A stretch of 64,000 nt of DNA from Hydrogenophilales bacterium 28-61-23 (GCA_002281555.1 NCGJ01000010.1:290419-354418), one strand, 5' to 3'. Counted from the stretch's first letter, positions 55,137 to 63,902 are shown. Program-made: numbers and translations. Notes: generated by a model not told the origin, from the sequence alone.

Positions 55137-56198
55137 ATGCAATCCGACCTCTTACACCGCGCCTTCGCCCCGCGTCTGATCGCCTGGCAAAAGCAACATG
55201 GCCGTCATTGCCTGCCCTGGCAGCATGCCTCGCCCGCCGAGCCCGATCCCTACCCGGTCTGGCTGTCGGAAATCATGTTGCAGCAGACCCAGGTGGACAC
55301 CGTCATTCCGTATTACCGGCGATTTCTGGCGCGCTTTCCCGACCTGGCGACCTTGGCCGGGGCCGAACAGGACGATGTGCTGGCGCACTGGTCCGGCCTC
55401 GGCTACTACAGCCGGGCGCGTAACCTGCACGCGGCGGCGCGGCGCATCGTGGCCGAACACGCGGCTCGGTTTCCGCGCGACCGCGAGGCGATGCTGGCGT
55501 TACCGGGCATCGGCCGCTCAACCGCCGCCGCCATCGCCGCTTTCGCTTTCGGCGAACGCCGCGCGATTCTCGACGGCAATGTCAAACGGGTGCTGGCGCG
55601 GGTGTTCGGCATCGATGGCTGGCCGGGCGAAAAAGCCGTTGAAAACCGGCTCTGGGCGCTGGCGGAAGGCTTGCTGCCAGACGCCGATATCCGCGCCTAT
55701 ACGCAAGGTTTGATGGACCTGGGCGCCACCGTCTGCACGCGCGGCAAGCCGCGTTGCGATAACTGTCCATACGCCGACGACTGCATTGCAAATATCCAGG
55801 CACGCCAGCGCGAATTACCCGCCGCGCGCCCGAAAAAAGTCATGCCGGAGAAAAGCACGGCCATGCTGGTTTTGCTCAATGCCGACGAGGTGTTGCTGGA
55901 AAAGCGGCCTAACAGTGGCATCTGGGGCGGTTTGTGGAGCCTGCCGGAGATTCCCGAGCAGGCTGACCCGTGCGTGGCGGCCAGTCGCCTCGGCTATCCG
56001 GCCACGTTGTCGGCCGAGTTGCCCAGGTTCAGCCATACATTCACCCACTTCCGCCTGTTCATTCAACCCTGGCGTTTGCAGGTAAATCGCTCTCATACCG
56101 CGGCTGAACCGGGCCGAATCTGGTTGTCGCTCGACGATCTCGACGGCGCGGCGCTGCCGACGCCGGTGCGCCGGATCTTGGCGGCGCTCAGGCGCTAG
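55137..56198 (+). CDS. mutY: A/G-specific adenine DNA glycosylase
   Basis: MutY removes adenine mispaired with 8-oxoguanine. The 353-residue protein begins MQSDLLHRAFAPRLIAWQKQHGRHCLPWQ. It has the helix-hairpin-helix LPGIGRSTAAAIAAFAFG, the catalytic aspartate in ILDGNVKRVLAR and the iron-sulfur loop CTRGKPRCDNCPYADDC. The C-terminal NUDIX-like domain recognises 8-oxoG (KKVMPEKSTAMLVLL). The frame is open upstream, but ATG 55137 matches the family. A fitting partner gene mutM is not in the window. Confidence 0.97.
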   Translation: MQSDLLHRAFAPRLIAWQKQHGRHCLPWQHASPAEPDPYPVWLSEIMLQQTQVDTVIPYYRRFLARFPDLATLAGAEQDDVLAHWSGLGYYSRARNLHAAARRIVAEHAARFPRDREAMLALPGIGRSTAAAIAAFAFGERRAILDGNVKRVLARVFGIDGWPGEKAVENRLWALAEGLLPDADIRAYTQGLMDLGATVCTRGKPRCDNCPYADDCIANIQARQRELPAARPKKVMPEKSTAMLVLLNADEVLLEKRPNSGIWGGLWSLPEIPEQADPCVAASRLGYPATLSAELPRFSHTFTHFRLFIQPWRLQVNRSHTAAEPGRIWLSLDDLDGAALPTPVRRILAALRR

Positions 56199-56203
56199 CC
56201 TGG

Positions 56204-56524
56204 TTACAGCATGTGCTCATGCATGGTCCAACTGTCGCGCGGTTTTTGCGGGATGTAGTTCGTTTCGTATATCTCGTTGATATTGGAAATTTCCATGATC
56301 GTCGCCAGAGGAAAGCCCTGTCTGCCGCCGCGACGATCGGTGAGCAGATTTTCGAAACACTTTCTGCACTGGCTTGGTTTGGCCCAGTGCGCCTTGATGT
56401 TTTCAATGACGTGAGGAAAATTCGCCGCCGTCTTGGGCATTTCCCGTTGCAGTATGTGCAACAGGTTGTCGCACATACCTGTTTCGACTTCTTCGCCTAT
56501 GGCAGTCCAGTCATCCTTGCCCAT
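56204..56524 (-). CDS. Conserved-looking hypothetical protein with a CxxC pair
   Basis: A 106-residue protein starting MGKDDWTAIGEEVETGMCDNLLHILQREM and holding CRKC near residue 54. GAGGGG lies 6-7 nt before ATG 56524, a good Shine-Dalgarno. No family was recognised. The opposite strand also has a long open frame (56213-56545), but it lacks a ribosome binding site. The CxxC plus a further Cys hint at metal or redox chemistry; this is inference. Confidence 0.6.
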   Translation of the reverse strand: MGKDDWTAIGEEVETGMCDNLLHILQREMPKTAANFPHVIENIKAHWAKPSQCRKCFENLLTDRRGGRQGFPLATIMEISNINEIYETNYIPQKPRDSWTMHEHML

Positions 56525-56679
56525 AAACAACCCCTCATTAAATAGTCTTTTAATTCAACCGACTGCGACAGTTTAAACCGTTATTCGACGCGACATTGTT
56601 ACAACATCAATCGAGTCGGGCTTGCATCCGCCGCGTCGAATCCGAGCGCGCGAAGCGCGGTCAAATTCAGTGTCCCGAT

Positions 56680-57585
56680 TTATAGATCCCAAGCCGGTTT
56701 GCCGGCAAACCGCAAGGCCAGAAAATCCACCAACGCGCGTACCCGGCTGGATAAATGCCGGGTCGGCGGATACACCGCGTAGGCATTGAGTTCCGGCCAG
56801 GCGATGTCGGTCAGCACGGCGACCAGCGCGCCGCTTTGCAGGGCGTCGCGCAGATAAAAGCTTGGATGCAGGATCAGTCCGTGTCCGGCCAAGGCGGCCC
56901 GGCACAGGAAGTCGCCATTGTTGGCTTTCAGTTTTACCGGCACTTGCACACTGCCGGCGACGCCGTCCGGCGCGCGGTAGTGCCATAGGCCCGGGTTCGC
57001 CAGATTGCTGTAAGCCAGGCAGACATGATTTTTCAGATCTTCCGGCCGAATCGGCGTGCCGTGTTTTGCCAGATACGCGGGGCTGGCGCTGAGCGTGTGC
57101 CGGATCGGCGCCAGCCGGTGCGCGATCAGGCTGGAATCGGGCAGGTTGGCGATGCGGATGGCGAGGTCGAAGCCTTCCTGCATCAGGTCGATCTGGCGGT
57201 CGTTGAAGTCCAGGTCGAACTCGACATCCGGGTGCAGCAGCATGAATTCCTCGATCAACGGGGCCAGATGCAGCAGGCCGAACGACAAGGGCAGGGCGAC
57301 GCGCAAGCGCCCTTTGAGCGCGGTGTGGGCCTGCGACACGGCGGCTTCCGCTTCGGCCAGATCGGCCAGGATGCGTTGCGCCTGATCGAAGAAAGCGCGG
57401 CCGCTGTCGGTCAGGTTGAGGCGTCGGGTGGTGCGGTGCAGAAGCTGCGCGCCCAGGCGGCTTTCCAGTTCCGCCAGACGCCGGCTGACGGCGGATTTGG
57501 CCACGTCCAGACGCTCGGCGGCGCCGCTGATGCTGCCCGCTTCCACGATGCGCACAAACATTTGCATATCGGCGAATCGATCCAT
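56680..57585 (-). CDS. LysR family transcriptional regulator
   Basis: The 301-residue protein has an N-terminal winged helix (MDRFADMQMFVRIVEAGSISGAAERLDVAKSAVSRRLAELESRLGAQLLHRTTRRLNLT) and a periplasmic-binding-like effector domain. It is divergent from the azoreductase gene across 121 bp, the usual position of a LysR regulator of its neighbour. It probably controls azoR and pirin and its own gene through the palindrome at 57614-57639. Confidence 0.93.
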   Translation of the reverse strand: MDRFADMQMFVRIVEAGSISGAAERLDVAKSAVSRRLAELESRLGAQLLHRTTRRLNLTDSGRAFFDQAQRILADLAEAEAAVSQAHTALKGRLRVALPLSFGLLHLAPLIEEFMLLHPDVEFDLDFNDRQIDLMQEGFDLAIRIANLPDSSLIAHRLAPIRHTLSASPAYLAKHGTPIRPEDLKNHVCLAYSNLANPGLWHYRAPDGVAGSVQVPVKLKANNGDFLCRAALAGHGLILHPSFYLRDALQSGALVAVLTDIAWPELNAYAVYPPTRHLSSRVRALVDFLALRFAGKPAWDL

Positions 57586-57613
57586 GGCGACTCCTTTTGT
57601 TCTTCATTTATGA

Positions 57614-57639
57614 ACAATCAATTGCAGATTCGATTGTTT
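57614..57639. promoter_or_regulatory. Candidate LysR operator in the regulator-azoreductase divergent region
   Basis: AACAATC (57614-57620) and GATTGTT (57633-57639) are perfect inverted arms with a 12-bp spacer, and TATGAACAA occurs directly repeated at 57610-57618 and 57649-57657. The element lies between the start of the LysR gene and azoR in an AT-rich stretch, the normal place for a LysR binding site. Confidence 0.5.
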
Positions 57640-57706
57640 ATCTAAATATGAACAACAACAAGAATGAAATCAGCCATCCCGGCCACACATTTCAGGAGAA
57701 CGCATC

Positions 57707-58342
57707 ATGCAAACCCCCATACAAAACACCCGCGTCCTGCGCATCGATTCCAGCGCGCAAAACGAAGCTTCCGTCACCCGCCAGCTTGCCGACCTGTTCA
57801 TCCAGCGTCTGGGCGAGCGCCAGGCCATCGAGGTCGTCAGGCGCGATGTCGCGCAAGGGCTGCCGTTCGTCGATGGCAGCTGGATTGCCGCCAACTTTAC
57901 CGATCCGGTCGCGCGCGATGCCGACAAACTGGCCGCGCTGGCGCTGTCCGACACGTTGGTACGGGAACTGCAAGCGGCCGACGTGCTGGTCATCGGTGTG
58001 CCGATCTACAACTTCGGCGTGCCGGCGACGCTGAAGGCGTGGATCGACCTGATCGCCCGCGCCCGCCTGACTTTCCGCTATACCGAACATGGCCCGGAAG
58101 GCCTGCTCTCAGGCAAGAAGGCCTATCTTCTGGTTGCTTCGGGCGGCACTCCGGTCGGTGGCGCGATTGATTTCGCTACGCCCTGGCTCAAGCATGTTCT
58201 GGCCTTCGTCGGCATTACCGAGGTCGAAGTCATCGCCGCCGAGCGCTTGATGATCCAGGCCGAAGCCGGCCGCCAGCAGGCAGTCGAACGGATTGCCAGC
58301 GTGCTGGAACCCGCGTCGCCGGTATTGGCCGAAGCGGCATGA
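57707..58342 (+). CDS. azoR: FMN-dependent NADH-azoreductase / NAD(P)H dehydrogenase (quinone)
   Basis: A 211-residue flavodoxin-fold enzyme of the AzoR/KefF class, with RIDSSAQNEASVTRQL (flavin-phosphate loop), IGVPIYNFGVPATLKAWIDLIARA and SGGTPVGGAIDFATPWL. Such enzymes reduce azo dyes and quinones using NADH and FMN. CAGGAGAACG precedes the ATG. It is followed after 22 bp by the pirin gene, and the pair is probably a LysR-regulated electrophile or quinone response. Confidence 0.92.
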   Translation: MQTPIQNTRVLRIDSSAQNEASVTRQLADLFIQRLGERQAIEVVRRDVAQGLPFVDGSWIAANFTDPVARDADKLAALALSDTLVRELQAADVLVIGVPIYNFGVPATLKAWIDLIARARLTFRYTEHGPEGLLSGKKAYLLVASGGTPVGGAIDFATPWLKHVLAFVGITEVEVIAAERLMIQAEAGRQQAVERIASVLEPASPVLAEAA

Positions 58343-58364
58343 GCAACCCACCAAGGAGAAAGAG

Positions 58365-59219
58365 ATGAACATCCGTCCCATCCAACAACAGATCAGGGCC
58401 ATCGCGGTTTCCGAGGGCGCCGGCGTCAGCGTGCATCGCAGCATCGGCACGCCCGCGCTGAAGCATCTCGATCCGTTCCTGATGCTCGACCATTTCGGCA
58501 GCGACGATCCGGATGAGTACATCGCCGGCTTTCCCGAGCATCCGCATCGCGGTTTCGTCACGCTGACTTACATGCTCGACGGCCACATGGAACACCGCGA
58601 CAGCATGGGCAATCGCGGCGACCTGCGCGCGGGCGGAGCGCAATGGATGAAGGCGGCCAGCGGCGTCATCCACTCGGAAATGCCCAAGCAGACGAACGGC
58701 CTGATGCGCGGCTTCCAGCTCTGGATCAACCTGCCGGCGGCGGAAAAGATGAGCGATCCGGCCTACCAGGAATTCGCGCCGGAGGCGATTCCGGAGGTGG
58801 CGGGCGAGGCCGTCCGGGTGCGCGTGCTGGCCGGGGAATACGCGGGCCAGCGCGGCGTCATCGACGATCCGCATAGCGACCTGCTGTACCTGGATGTCAC
58901 CTTGCAACCGGATCGGGTCTTCGATGCGCCGTTGGCGAGTGCGCGGCGCGCCTTTGTCTATGTGTACGAAGGTGGCGCGCTGATCGAGGCTGCCCATTTG
59001 CCGCAACACAGCCTGAGCGTGCTGGGCCAGGGCGACAGCGTACGGATGACCGCCGGCCCGGAAGGCGCTCGCTTCATCCTGGTCGCCGGCCGGCCCATCG
59101 GCGAAGCGGTGGTGCAATACGGCCCCTTCGTGATGAATACCCGCGCAGAGATCGAACAGGCGATGCGTGACTACCGTGACGGCAGGCTGGTGCGGGTAAA
59201 AGCGGCGTTCGGCCAGTGA
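58365..59219 (+). CDS. Pirin family protein
   Basis: The 284-residue bicupin begins MNIRPIQQQIRAIAVSEGAGVSVHRSIG. The iron ligands H59, H61 (FPEHPHRGF), H103 and E105 (GVIHSEM) are all present. Bacterial pirins can act as quercetin dioxygenases or redox-sensing cofactors. GGAGAAAGAG precedes the ATG. It forms a unit with azoR and converges with the receiver-PP2C gene 3 bp after its stop. Confidence 0.92.
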   Translation: MNIRPIQQQIRAIAVSEGAGVSVHRSIGTPALKHLDPFLMLDHFGSDDPDEYIAGFPEHPHRGFVTLTYMLDGHMEHRDSMGNRGDLRAGGAQWMKAASGVIHSEMPKQTNGLMRGFQLWINLPAAEKMSDPAYQEFAPEAIPEVAGEAVRVRVLAGEYAGQRGVIDDPHSDLLYLDVTLQPDRVFDAPLASARRAFVYVYEGGALIEAAHLPQHSLSVLGQGDSVRMTAGPEGARFILVAGRPIGEAVVQYGPFVMNTRAEIEQAMRDYRDGRLVRVKAAFGQ

Positions 59220-59222
59220 CCG

Positions 59223-60776
59223 TCAACAAGTCACGATCAGCAAGGACACGTCATCCTGGGCGGGTTGTTCGCCCAGGTAAGAGGCAACCAGAGTCTGCAC
59301 CGCGCTCAGGCGCTGGCCTGGTTCATGAGCGCTTAGCGTCGCTTCCAGTCGCTCCTGGCCGAGTTGATTGCCGGACGAATCGGTCATCTCGATCACGCCG
59401 TCGGTATACAGCACAAACTGGCTGCCAACAGGCGCGTCCAGCGTGATGGGCTGCAAGTCCGCCGCGCTGAAGTCGATGACGCCAAAAGCGAAGTTCCATG
59501 AGGCGATGCGTTTCAGCGCGCCCGTTTCCGCACTCATGTGCAGCACATCCGGCACGCCGCCGATCCAGATTTGCGCGCTTGCCTTGCGTTTGTCCAGGCA
59601 GACCAGAGCGGCGCCGATGAAGCGGCCGGTGGGCAGGCAGACACGCATTTCATTGTTGATGTCGCGCACGATCTCGGACAGCGGCGCACCCTGACGAGCC
59701 ATACGGTAGAACAGCGTCAGCATCGGCAGCACGGTAACCGCGGCGGCGAGGCCATGGCCGGTGGCGTCACCCAGCAAGGCGTAGATGCGGCCGTCCTCGG
59801 ATTCCTGGCTGGCGATGACATCGCCGCTGAATTCGTTGGCCGGCGCCAGCCAACTCTCCACGTTGGTGCAACGAGTCAGTTTGCGCTTGATCTGACGCAT
59901 CATCAGTTCCGCCGCCAGATATTGCTCGTCCTGCTGTTCTTCGAGCATGTGCTGCAGATCGGTGGACTGCTCAAGAATGACCTGTTCCGCCGCTTTGCGC
60001 TGACTGATGTCGCGCAGGATGCCAAGGAAATTGCGCTGGCCGAGCACTTCGATCTTGGTGATGCCCAGTTCGAGCGGAAAGACTTGGCCGTTCTTGCGCA
60101 GTCCGAGCACTTCGCGCTCAGCGACATCGATGATTTTTGGCGCGCCGCCACTGACGTGGTGATGCAGATAACCATCGTGATGGCTGTGATAAGGCTCAGG
60201 CATCAATATCTTGACGTTATGTCCGACCAGTTCGTCCAGTCCATAGCCGAAGATGTGCAAGGCGCGGGCATTACAGGACTGGATGCGGCCGAGTTCATCG
60301 ATGACGATGACGCCGTCGATAATGTTTCCGGCAATGGCCTCGGCTTTCATGCGTGCTTCCGCCAAGCCGCGTCTGAGCATGAAGGTGCGGCCGAAGGCGG
60401 CAAGTTTGGCCAGAAGAATCTCGGGATTGAGCGGCTTGAACAGGTAGTCGTCGCCGCCGGCTTCGAGACCCTCGACAAGATTGCGTGTTTCTTCCAGAGC
60501 GGAAACGAACAGGATCGGCGTCCAGTTATCGCTAGCCAATGCGCGGATACGACGGGTCGTCTCGTAACCGTCTATGCCGGGCATCATGACATCCATCAGA
60601 ACGAGATCGGGCGCTTCATTCCGGAAGGCGGCAATCGCATCCTCACCGTTGCTCGCTTCGATGATTTCAAAGCCGCGCTTTACCAGCAGGCCCTTGATGA
60701 CGGCGCGGTTAATCTGGGTATCGTCGACGACCAGTATCTTGCGCAGACCGCAATCGTCAGCCCGGAGTGAATTCAT
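59223..60776 (-). CDS. Receiver-PAS-PP2C (SpoIIE-type) phosphatase
   Basis: A 517-residue signalling protein. Residues about 12-130 are a receiver (KILVVDDTQINRAVIKG, phosphoacceptor in LVLMDVMMPG, then KPLNPE). A PAS domain (about 145-260) and a short coiled coil follow. The C-terminus is a SpoIIE/RsbU-type PP2C phosphatase with GDATGHGLAAA and AQDDVSLLIV. Such proteins control anti-anti-sigma partners. No anti-sigma or STAS gene is adjacent. ATG 60776 is chosen; ATG 60842 would add 22 residues. Confidence 0.92.
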   Translation of the reverse strand: MNSLRADDCGLRKILVVDDTQINRAVIKGLLVKRGFEIIEASNGEDAIAAFRNEAPDLVLMDVMMPGIDGYETTRRIRALASDNWTPILFVSALEETRNLVEGLEAGGDDYLFKPLNPEILLAKLAAFGRTFMLRRGLAEARMKAEAIAGNIIDGVIVIDELGRIQSCNARALHIFGYGLDELVGHNVKILMPEPYHSHHDGYLHHHVSGGAPKIIDVAEREVLGLRKNGQVFPLELGITKIEVLGQRNFLGILRDISQRKAAEQVILEQSTDLQHMLEEQQDEQYLAAELMMRQIKRKLTRCTNVESWLAPANEFSGDVIASQESEDGRIYALLGDATGHGLAAAVTVLPMLTLFYRMARQGAPLSEIVRDINNEMRVCLPTGRFIGAALVCLDKRKASAQIWIGGVPDVLHMSAETGALKRIASWNFAFGVIDFSAADLQPITLDAPVGSQFVLYTDGVIEMTDSSGNQLGQERLEATLSAHEPGQRLSAVQTLVASYLGEQPAQDDVSLLIVTC

Positions 60777-61096
60777 GCGCTTGGCACCGTGAGTGTTTGG
60801 GGAAATGGGCGATTGCAACATGTCTGCCGGCGGATTTTGCATGCATTCGTGTCGTCGACCTCATTGCGAAGGTTGAACTATCAAAAAAGAGACGTCTTTC
60901 CGCATGCCGTGGGCGACACGGATTTTTCGTTCTGGCGCAACTTCAAGCCGGCCTCATCGATCTGCCCCGGGCCTTGCTAGACTTCGCCTGTCCGACCGGT
61001 TTGAATCGGATTGCTGGCCAATTTTGAAACACCGGATAGGCCGCTGAATAGGCCAAATTTACCCTTCCGCCAGGAAGCAACGGAGCACGCTAGAAC
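60777..61096. other. 320-bp intergenic region between the receiver-PP2C gene and the DUF1415 gene
   Basis: No coding region is supported. A 12-bp palindrome TTGAACTATCAA is at 60873-60884, with TTGA and TCAA spaced by 4 rather than the 6 of FNR sites. GGAAGCAACGGAG precedes the downstream ATG by about 11 nt. This region probably contains divergent promoters but none is convincing. Confidence 0.4.
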
Positions 61097-61672
61097 ATGC
61101 AAGATGAAGAAGTATTGGCCGCCATGCGGTTATGGATTGAAAACGCCGTCATCGGCCTGAACCTGTGCCCGTTCGCGAAATCGGTCTATGTGAAGAACCA
61201 GGTTCGCTTCGTGGTCAGCCACGCCCGGCATCTGGATGCATTTCTGGAAGAACTCGACGCCGAACTCGACTTCCTCGCCGCGGCCGACCCGGCGCAAGTC
61301 GACACCACCTTATTGATCCACCCGACCTTGCTGCCGGATTTCCTCGATTTCAACGACTTCACCGAACTGGCCGAAGCGGCCGTCGCCGAACACGGCCTGG
61401 ACGGCGTCATCCAGGTGGCCAGCTTCCACCCGCGCTTCCAGTTCGCCGATACCGAGCCGGACGACATCGGCAACTACACCAATCGCGCGCCGTTCCCCAC
61501 CCTGCATCTGATCCGGGAAGAAAGCCTGGCGCGCGCGGTCGAGGCGATACCGAATCCGGAAGAAATATTCGAACGCAATATCGAAACCCTGCAAAAACTC
61601 GGCCTGGCCGGCTGGCGCGCGCTCGGCTTGTCGACGCCGGCGCCCTTGCCGCCGGAACAGGGGGAATCCTGA
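61097..61672 (+). CDS. DUF1415 family protein
   Basis: A 191-residue soluble protein with family-typical AAMRLWIENAVIGLNLCPFAKSV, DTTLLIHPTLLPDFLDFNDF, VASFHPRFQFADTEPDDIGNYTNRAPFPTLHLIRE and a final glycine-leucine end. The function is unknown. It is followed after 1 bp by the methyltransferase gene. Confidence 0.9.
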   Translation: MQDEEVLAAMRLWIENAVIGLNLCPFAKSVYVKNQVRFVVSHARHLDAFLEELDAELDFLAAADPAQVDTTLLIHPTLLPDFLDFNDFTELAEAAVAEHGLDGVIQVASFHPRFQFADTEPDDIGNYTNRAPFPTLHLIREESLARAVEAIPNPEEIFERNIETLQKLGLAGWRALGLSTPAPLPPEQGES

Positions 61673-61673
61673 C

Positions 61674-62567
61674 GTGGCGGGCAAAGGCAAGCGCGTTATC
61701 CCCCGCGTTATCCCCCGCGTTGTCCCCATATCACCGGCGCAATCCGCGCCGCCGCCGGAAGAAATCCGGCCCGGCCAATCCATCGAACTGCTCAAGGAAC
61801 TGCACATCCTGACCCGCGATGGCAAGTTGAATCAGGACAGCCGGCGCAAGCTGAAGCAGGTCTATCACCTGTACCACTTCATCGAACCGCTGCTGGACGA
61901 AGTCATGGCCGCGAACGGCGATCTGACCCTGGCCGATCACGGCGCCGGCAAGTCCTATCTGGGCTTCATCCTGTACGACCTGTTTCTCAAGGACAGGCAG
62001 AGCGGCCATATCTTCGGCATCGAAACTCGCCCGGAACTGGTCGAAAAATCGCAAGAACTGGCTGCGCGCCTGGAATTCCAGCGCATGGCGTTCCTGAATC
62101 TCAGCGTCGAGGAGTCGATCGCATCGAGCGCATTGCCGGAACGGATCGACATCGTCACCGCGCTGCACGCCTGCAATACCGCCACCGACGACGCCATCCG
62201 CTTCGCGCTGCAAAAACAGGCCCAATTCATCGTTCTGGTGCCCTGTTGCCAAGCCGAGGTCGCGGCCGTGCTGCGCAAGAACAAGAACGCCTCGTTCACG
62301 AAAACCCCGCTGTCCGAGTTATGGCGGCATCCCATCCACTCGCGCGAATTCGGCAGCCACCTGACCAACGTACTGCGCTGCCTGCTGCTGGAATCGCACG
62401 GCTATCAAGTCACCGTGACCGAACTGGTCGGCTGGGAACATTCGATGAAAAACGAACTGATCGTCGCCCGCCGCCACGGCGCCGCGCGCGGCAACGCCCG
62501 CGAACGGCTCGAAGCGATCCTGGGCGAATTGAATCTGGCAGAGTTGAAGCCGCGTTTCGCCTATTGA
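61674..62567 (+). CDS. SAM-dependent methyltransferase
   Basis: A 297-residue protein with GTG start one base after the DUF1415 stop. LADHGAGKSYLGFILYDLF is the SAM-binding motif I, ALHACNTATDDAI motif II-like, and VPCCQAEVAAVL matches the Methyltransf_32/tRNA-type class. Its substrate is unknown. The N-terminus contains a 12-bp repeat encoding RVIPRVIPRVVP. The upstream genes and the lack of other partners give no further clue. Confidence 0.85.
   Translation: MAGKGKRVIPRVIPRVVPISPAQSAPPPEEIRPGQSIELLKELHILTRDGKLNQDSRRKLKQVYHLYHFIEPLLDEVMAANGDLTLADHGAGKSYLGFILYDLFLKDRQSGHIFGIETRPELVEKSQELAARLEFQRMAFLNLSVEESIASSALPERIDIVTALHACNTATDDAIRFALQKQAQFIVLVPCCQAEVAAVLRKNKNASFTKTPLSELWRHPIHSREFGSHLTNVLRCLLLESHGYQVTVTELVGWEHSMKNELIVARRHGAARGNARERLEAILGELNLAELKPRFAY
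61693..61728 (+). repeat. Three 12-bp tandem units encoding RVIP in the methyltransferase N-terminus
   Basis: GCGTTATCCCCC occurs twice at 61693-61716 and a third, diverged copy (two changes) ends at 61728. The unit is a multiple of three, so copy-number change stays in frame. Confidence 0.9.
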
Positions 62568-62791
62568 AGCGCCAGCGCGGCAAGCGATCCGATCAGTCAT
62601 CGATTTCGTTAGTCGCGAACTCAACACGCAACCCAGTACAAGCGTCAATTGCCGCGAAGCGATGTCAATCGGCTTGCAAATTTGACCAGACATCAACGCC
62701 TGCTGGCGCGTGCCGACATGCCCCGGGAAAAAAGGGACGGAAAAACCGGTCTGTCTCCTGTTTTTCGAGCATCGTCGACGCCATGACCACC
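62568..62791. other. Gap between the chromosomal methyltransferase gene and the DUF1697 cassette
   Basis: These 224 bp probably contain the left boundary of the horizontally acquired segment. There is a fragment at 62639-62676 with CAAGC/GCTTG ends and a CGCTTCGCGG-like centre resembling the middle of an attC, but no RYYYAAC core on the correct side was found. No gene is supported. Confidence 0.35.
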
Positions 62792-63370
62792 CTACGAAAC
62801 CAACGGTTTTCGGGGTGTTTCTTGAGGGGCGTCGGGTTCACCAACCAACGTCTGCAATTTAAGAATGGTTGCCCAGTTTCTGGTCGTCACTGATCTACCA
62901 GCTTTGCCGAGTAATGCTTTACCGGCTTTGCTTTCCAGGATGCCGGTTGCGCAGTGCAAGTACGCGGCATTCTTGCCAACCAAGAACTGCTCAGGCAACA
63001 CGACCAAAGATTCGACTGCACCAAGCCCAGATAGCGTGGCGCTGTCTTGAGCGAAGACAACCAAGAGATGTGAATGATTGGTTGCCTGATCGGCCAACTG
63101 GTTCTCACCAACGATAGCCGACAACTCTTTCGCCGACTTGACGATGACGGGTACTTCCATCTTCAGTTGTTCCGATATGGCGGCGGCTATGTTCGCTGCA
63201 TGCTCGGTCTGCGTTCCCTTGGTTGCTTGGAATACGGCGTTGCCGCTATTCAGCAGCGTAGCTACGTCTGTGTACCCAAGTTCAGTCAGCAAGGCTCGCA
63301 GATCGGCCATGGGAACCCGCTTGGCCTTGCCAACATTGATGCCACGCAACAGAGCTACGAACTTCGGCAC
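62792..63370 (-). CDS. DUF1697 domain protein on a putative integron cassette
   Basis: A 192-residue protein with the DUF1697 signature FVALLRGINVGKAKRVPMADLRALLTELGYTDVATLLNSGNAVF. The family is a frequent integron-cassette passenger of unknown function. It starts at a GTG only 7 nt after a GTTAGGC core (63378-63384 on the minus strand), a typical cassette leader. Its GC content and codon use are visibly lower than those of the housekeeping genes on the left. Confidence 0.9.
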   Translation of the reverse strand: MPKFVALLRGINVGKAKRVPMADLRALLTELGYTDVATLLNSGNAVFQATKGTQTEHAANIAAAISEQLKMEVPVIVKSAKELSAIVGENQLADQATNHSHLLVVFAQDSATLSGLGAVESLVVLPEQFLVGKNAAYLHCATGILESKAGKALLGKAGRSVTTRNWATILKLQTLVGEPDAPQETPRKPLVS

Positions 63371-63377
63371 TTGCGAC

Positions 63378-63626
63378 GCCTAACTACGCAGTAGAAAAAC
63401 CCACTCAGGGGCCACACCAAACAAATTTACGGAGTGGCTTACCCCTTCCCCAACCCGAGATCGTCGAATACAGGCTATTTTGAACGGTCGATTTTTTGTC
63501 ATTTCAGGTTGTGAATTAGAAAAGTGGGTTTTTCTACAACCTCAACGTAGAGCTAACCGGCGCTGCGCGGCTTTATCGCGCAGCGTCCAGCGACCGAAGG
63601 GAGCGAGGTTGAGCGCCATGTTATGC
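63378..63626 (-). other. attC-like recombination site interrupted by a 147-bp element
   Basis: On the minus strand the R'' core is GCATAAC (63620-63626), containing the TAA of the upstream cassette gene, and an R' core GTTAGGC is at 63378-63384. Between them the arms TAACCGGCGCT (63554-63564) and AGCGCCATGTTA (63612-63623) pair. A perfect 9-bp hairpin, CGCTGCGCG (63561-63569) with CGCGCAGCG (63577-63585), forms the stem. An alternative compact attC uses GTTAGCT (63551-63557, minus strand) as R'. A 147-bp element at 63391-63537 lies between the compact site and GTTAGGC. Confidence 0.6.
63391..63537. mobile_element. MITE-like 147-bp element, copy A, with 15-bp terminal inverted repeats
   Basis: The ends GTAGAAAAACCCACT (63391-63405) and AGTGGGTTTTTCTAC (63523-63537) are perfect inverted repeats. 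The interior encodes nothing and contains 37 bp (63439-63475) repeated exactly in copy B. The left end is 6 bp (TACGCA) from the cassette core GCCTAAC. No target duplication is evident. Confidence 0.7.
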
Positions 63627-63878
63627 ACTTATCTTGGTGCTAGGTTCGTCATCTTCGGTGAAGGCCCATGGAATTTCTCGTTTGAATATAGTGATGGATT
63701 CCTCGACAACGCTTAGCGGCACGTCCTTCTTGTACAGGGAAACCTCTCTCGATTTCTTGGTGTCGTCGCGAAAAATCTCTAGCGTCAATTCATCGTCTAG
63801 ATAGATTTCGACGCCAATACCATCACGGTCGTGTACATCGCTTGCAACAACCACCTTGATTTGTGGATTGCTATCCAT
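63621..63878 (-). CDS. Orphan cassette protein of 85 residues
   Basis: The protein begins MDSNPQIKVVVASDVHDRDG and is acidic, with alternating beta-strand-like pattern (GVEIYLDDELTLEIFRDD). No family was recognised. The ATG lies 24 nt after a GTTATGC core (63903-63909, minus strand), and the TAA stop is embedded in the GCATAAC core of the following attC-like site. Both features are hallmarks of integron gene cassettes. The frame is open further upstream to 63929 but that would run across the core. Confidence 0.65.
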   Translation of the reverse strand: MDSNPQIKVVVASDVHDRDGIGVEIYLDDELTLEIFRDDTKKSREVSLYKKDVPLSVVEESITIFKREIPWAFTEDDEPSTKISA

Positions 63879-63902
63879 TGGTGAGTTCAATTTGGAGGAA
63901 GT

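Noticed and set aside
56213..56545. 110-codon plus-strand frame opposite the hypothetical gene at 56.2-56.5 kb
   Set aside because: No ribosome binding site, while the minus-strand frame has a good one; only one of the two can be real.
60873..60884. TTGAACTATCAA palindrome between the receiver-PP2C and DUF1415 genes as an FNR site
   Set aside because: TTGA and TCAA are separated by 4 bases, whereas FNR-type sites need 6, so the half-sites would be out of helical register.
62639..62676. attC-like fragment (CAAGC...GCTTG with CGCTTCGCGG centre) downstream of the DUF1697 gene
   Set aside because: No RYYYAAC core lies between it and the DUF1697 stop and the inner arms do not pair well; at most a decayed attC.
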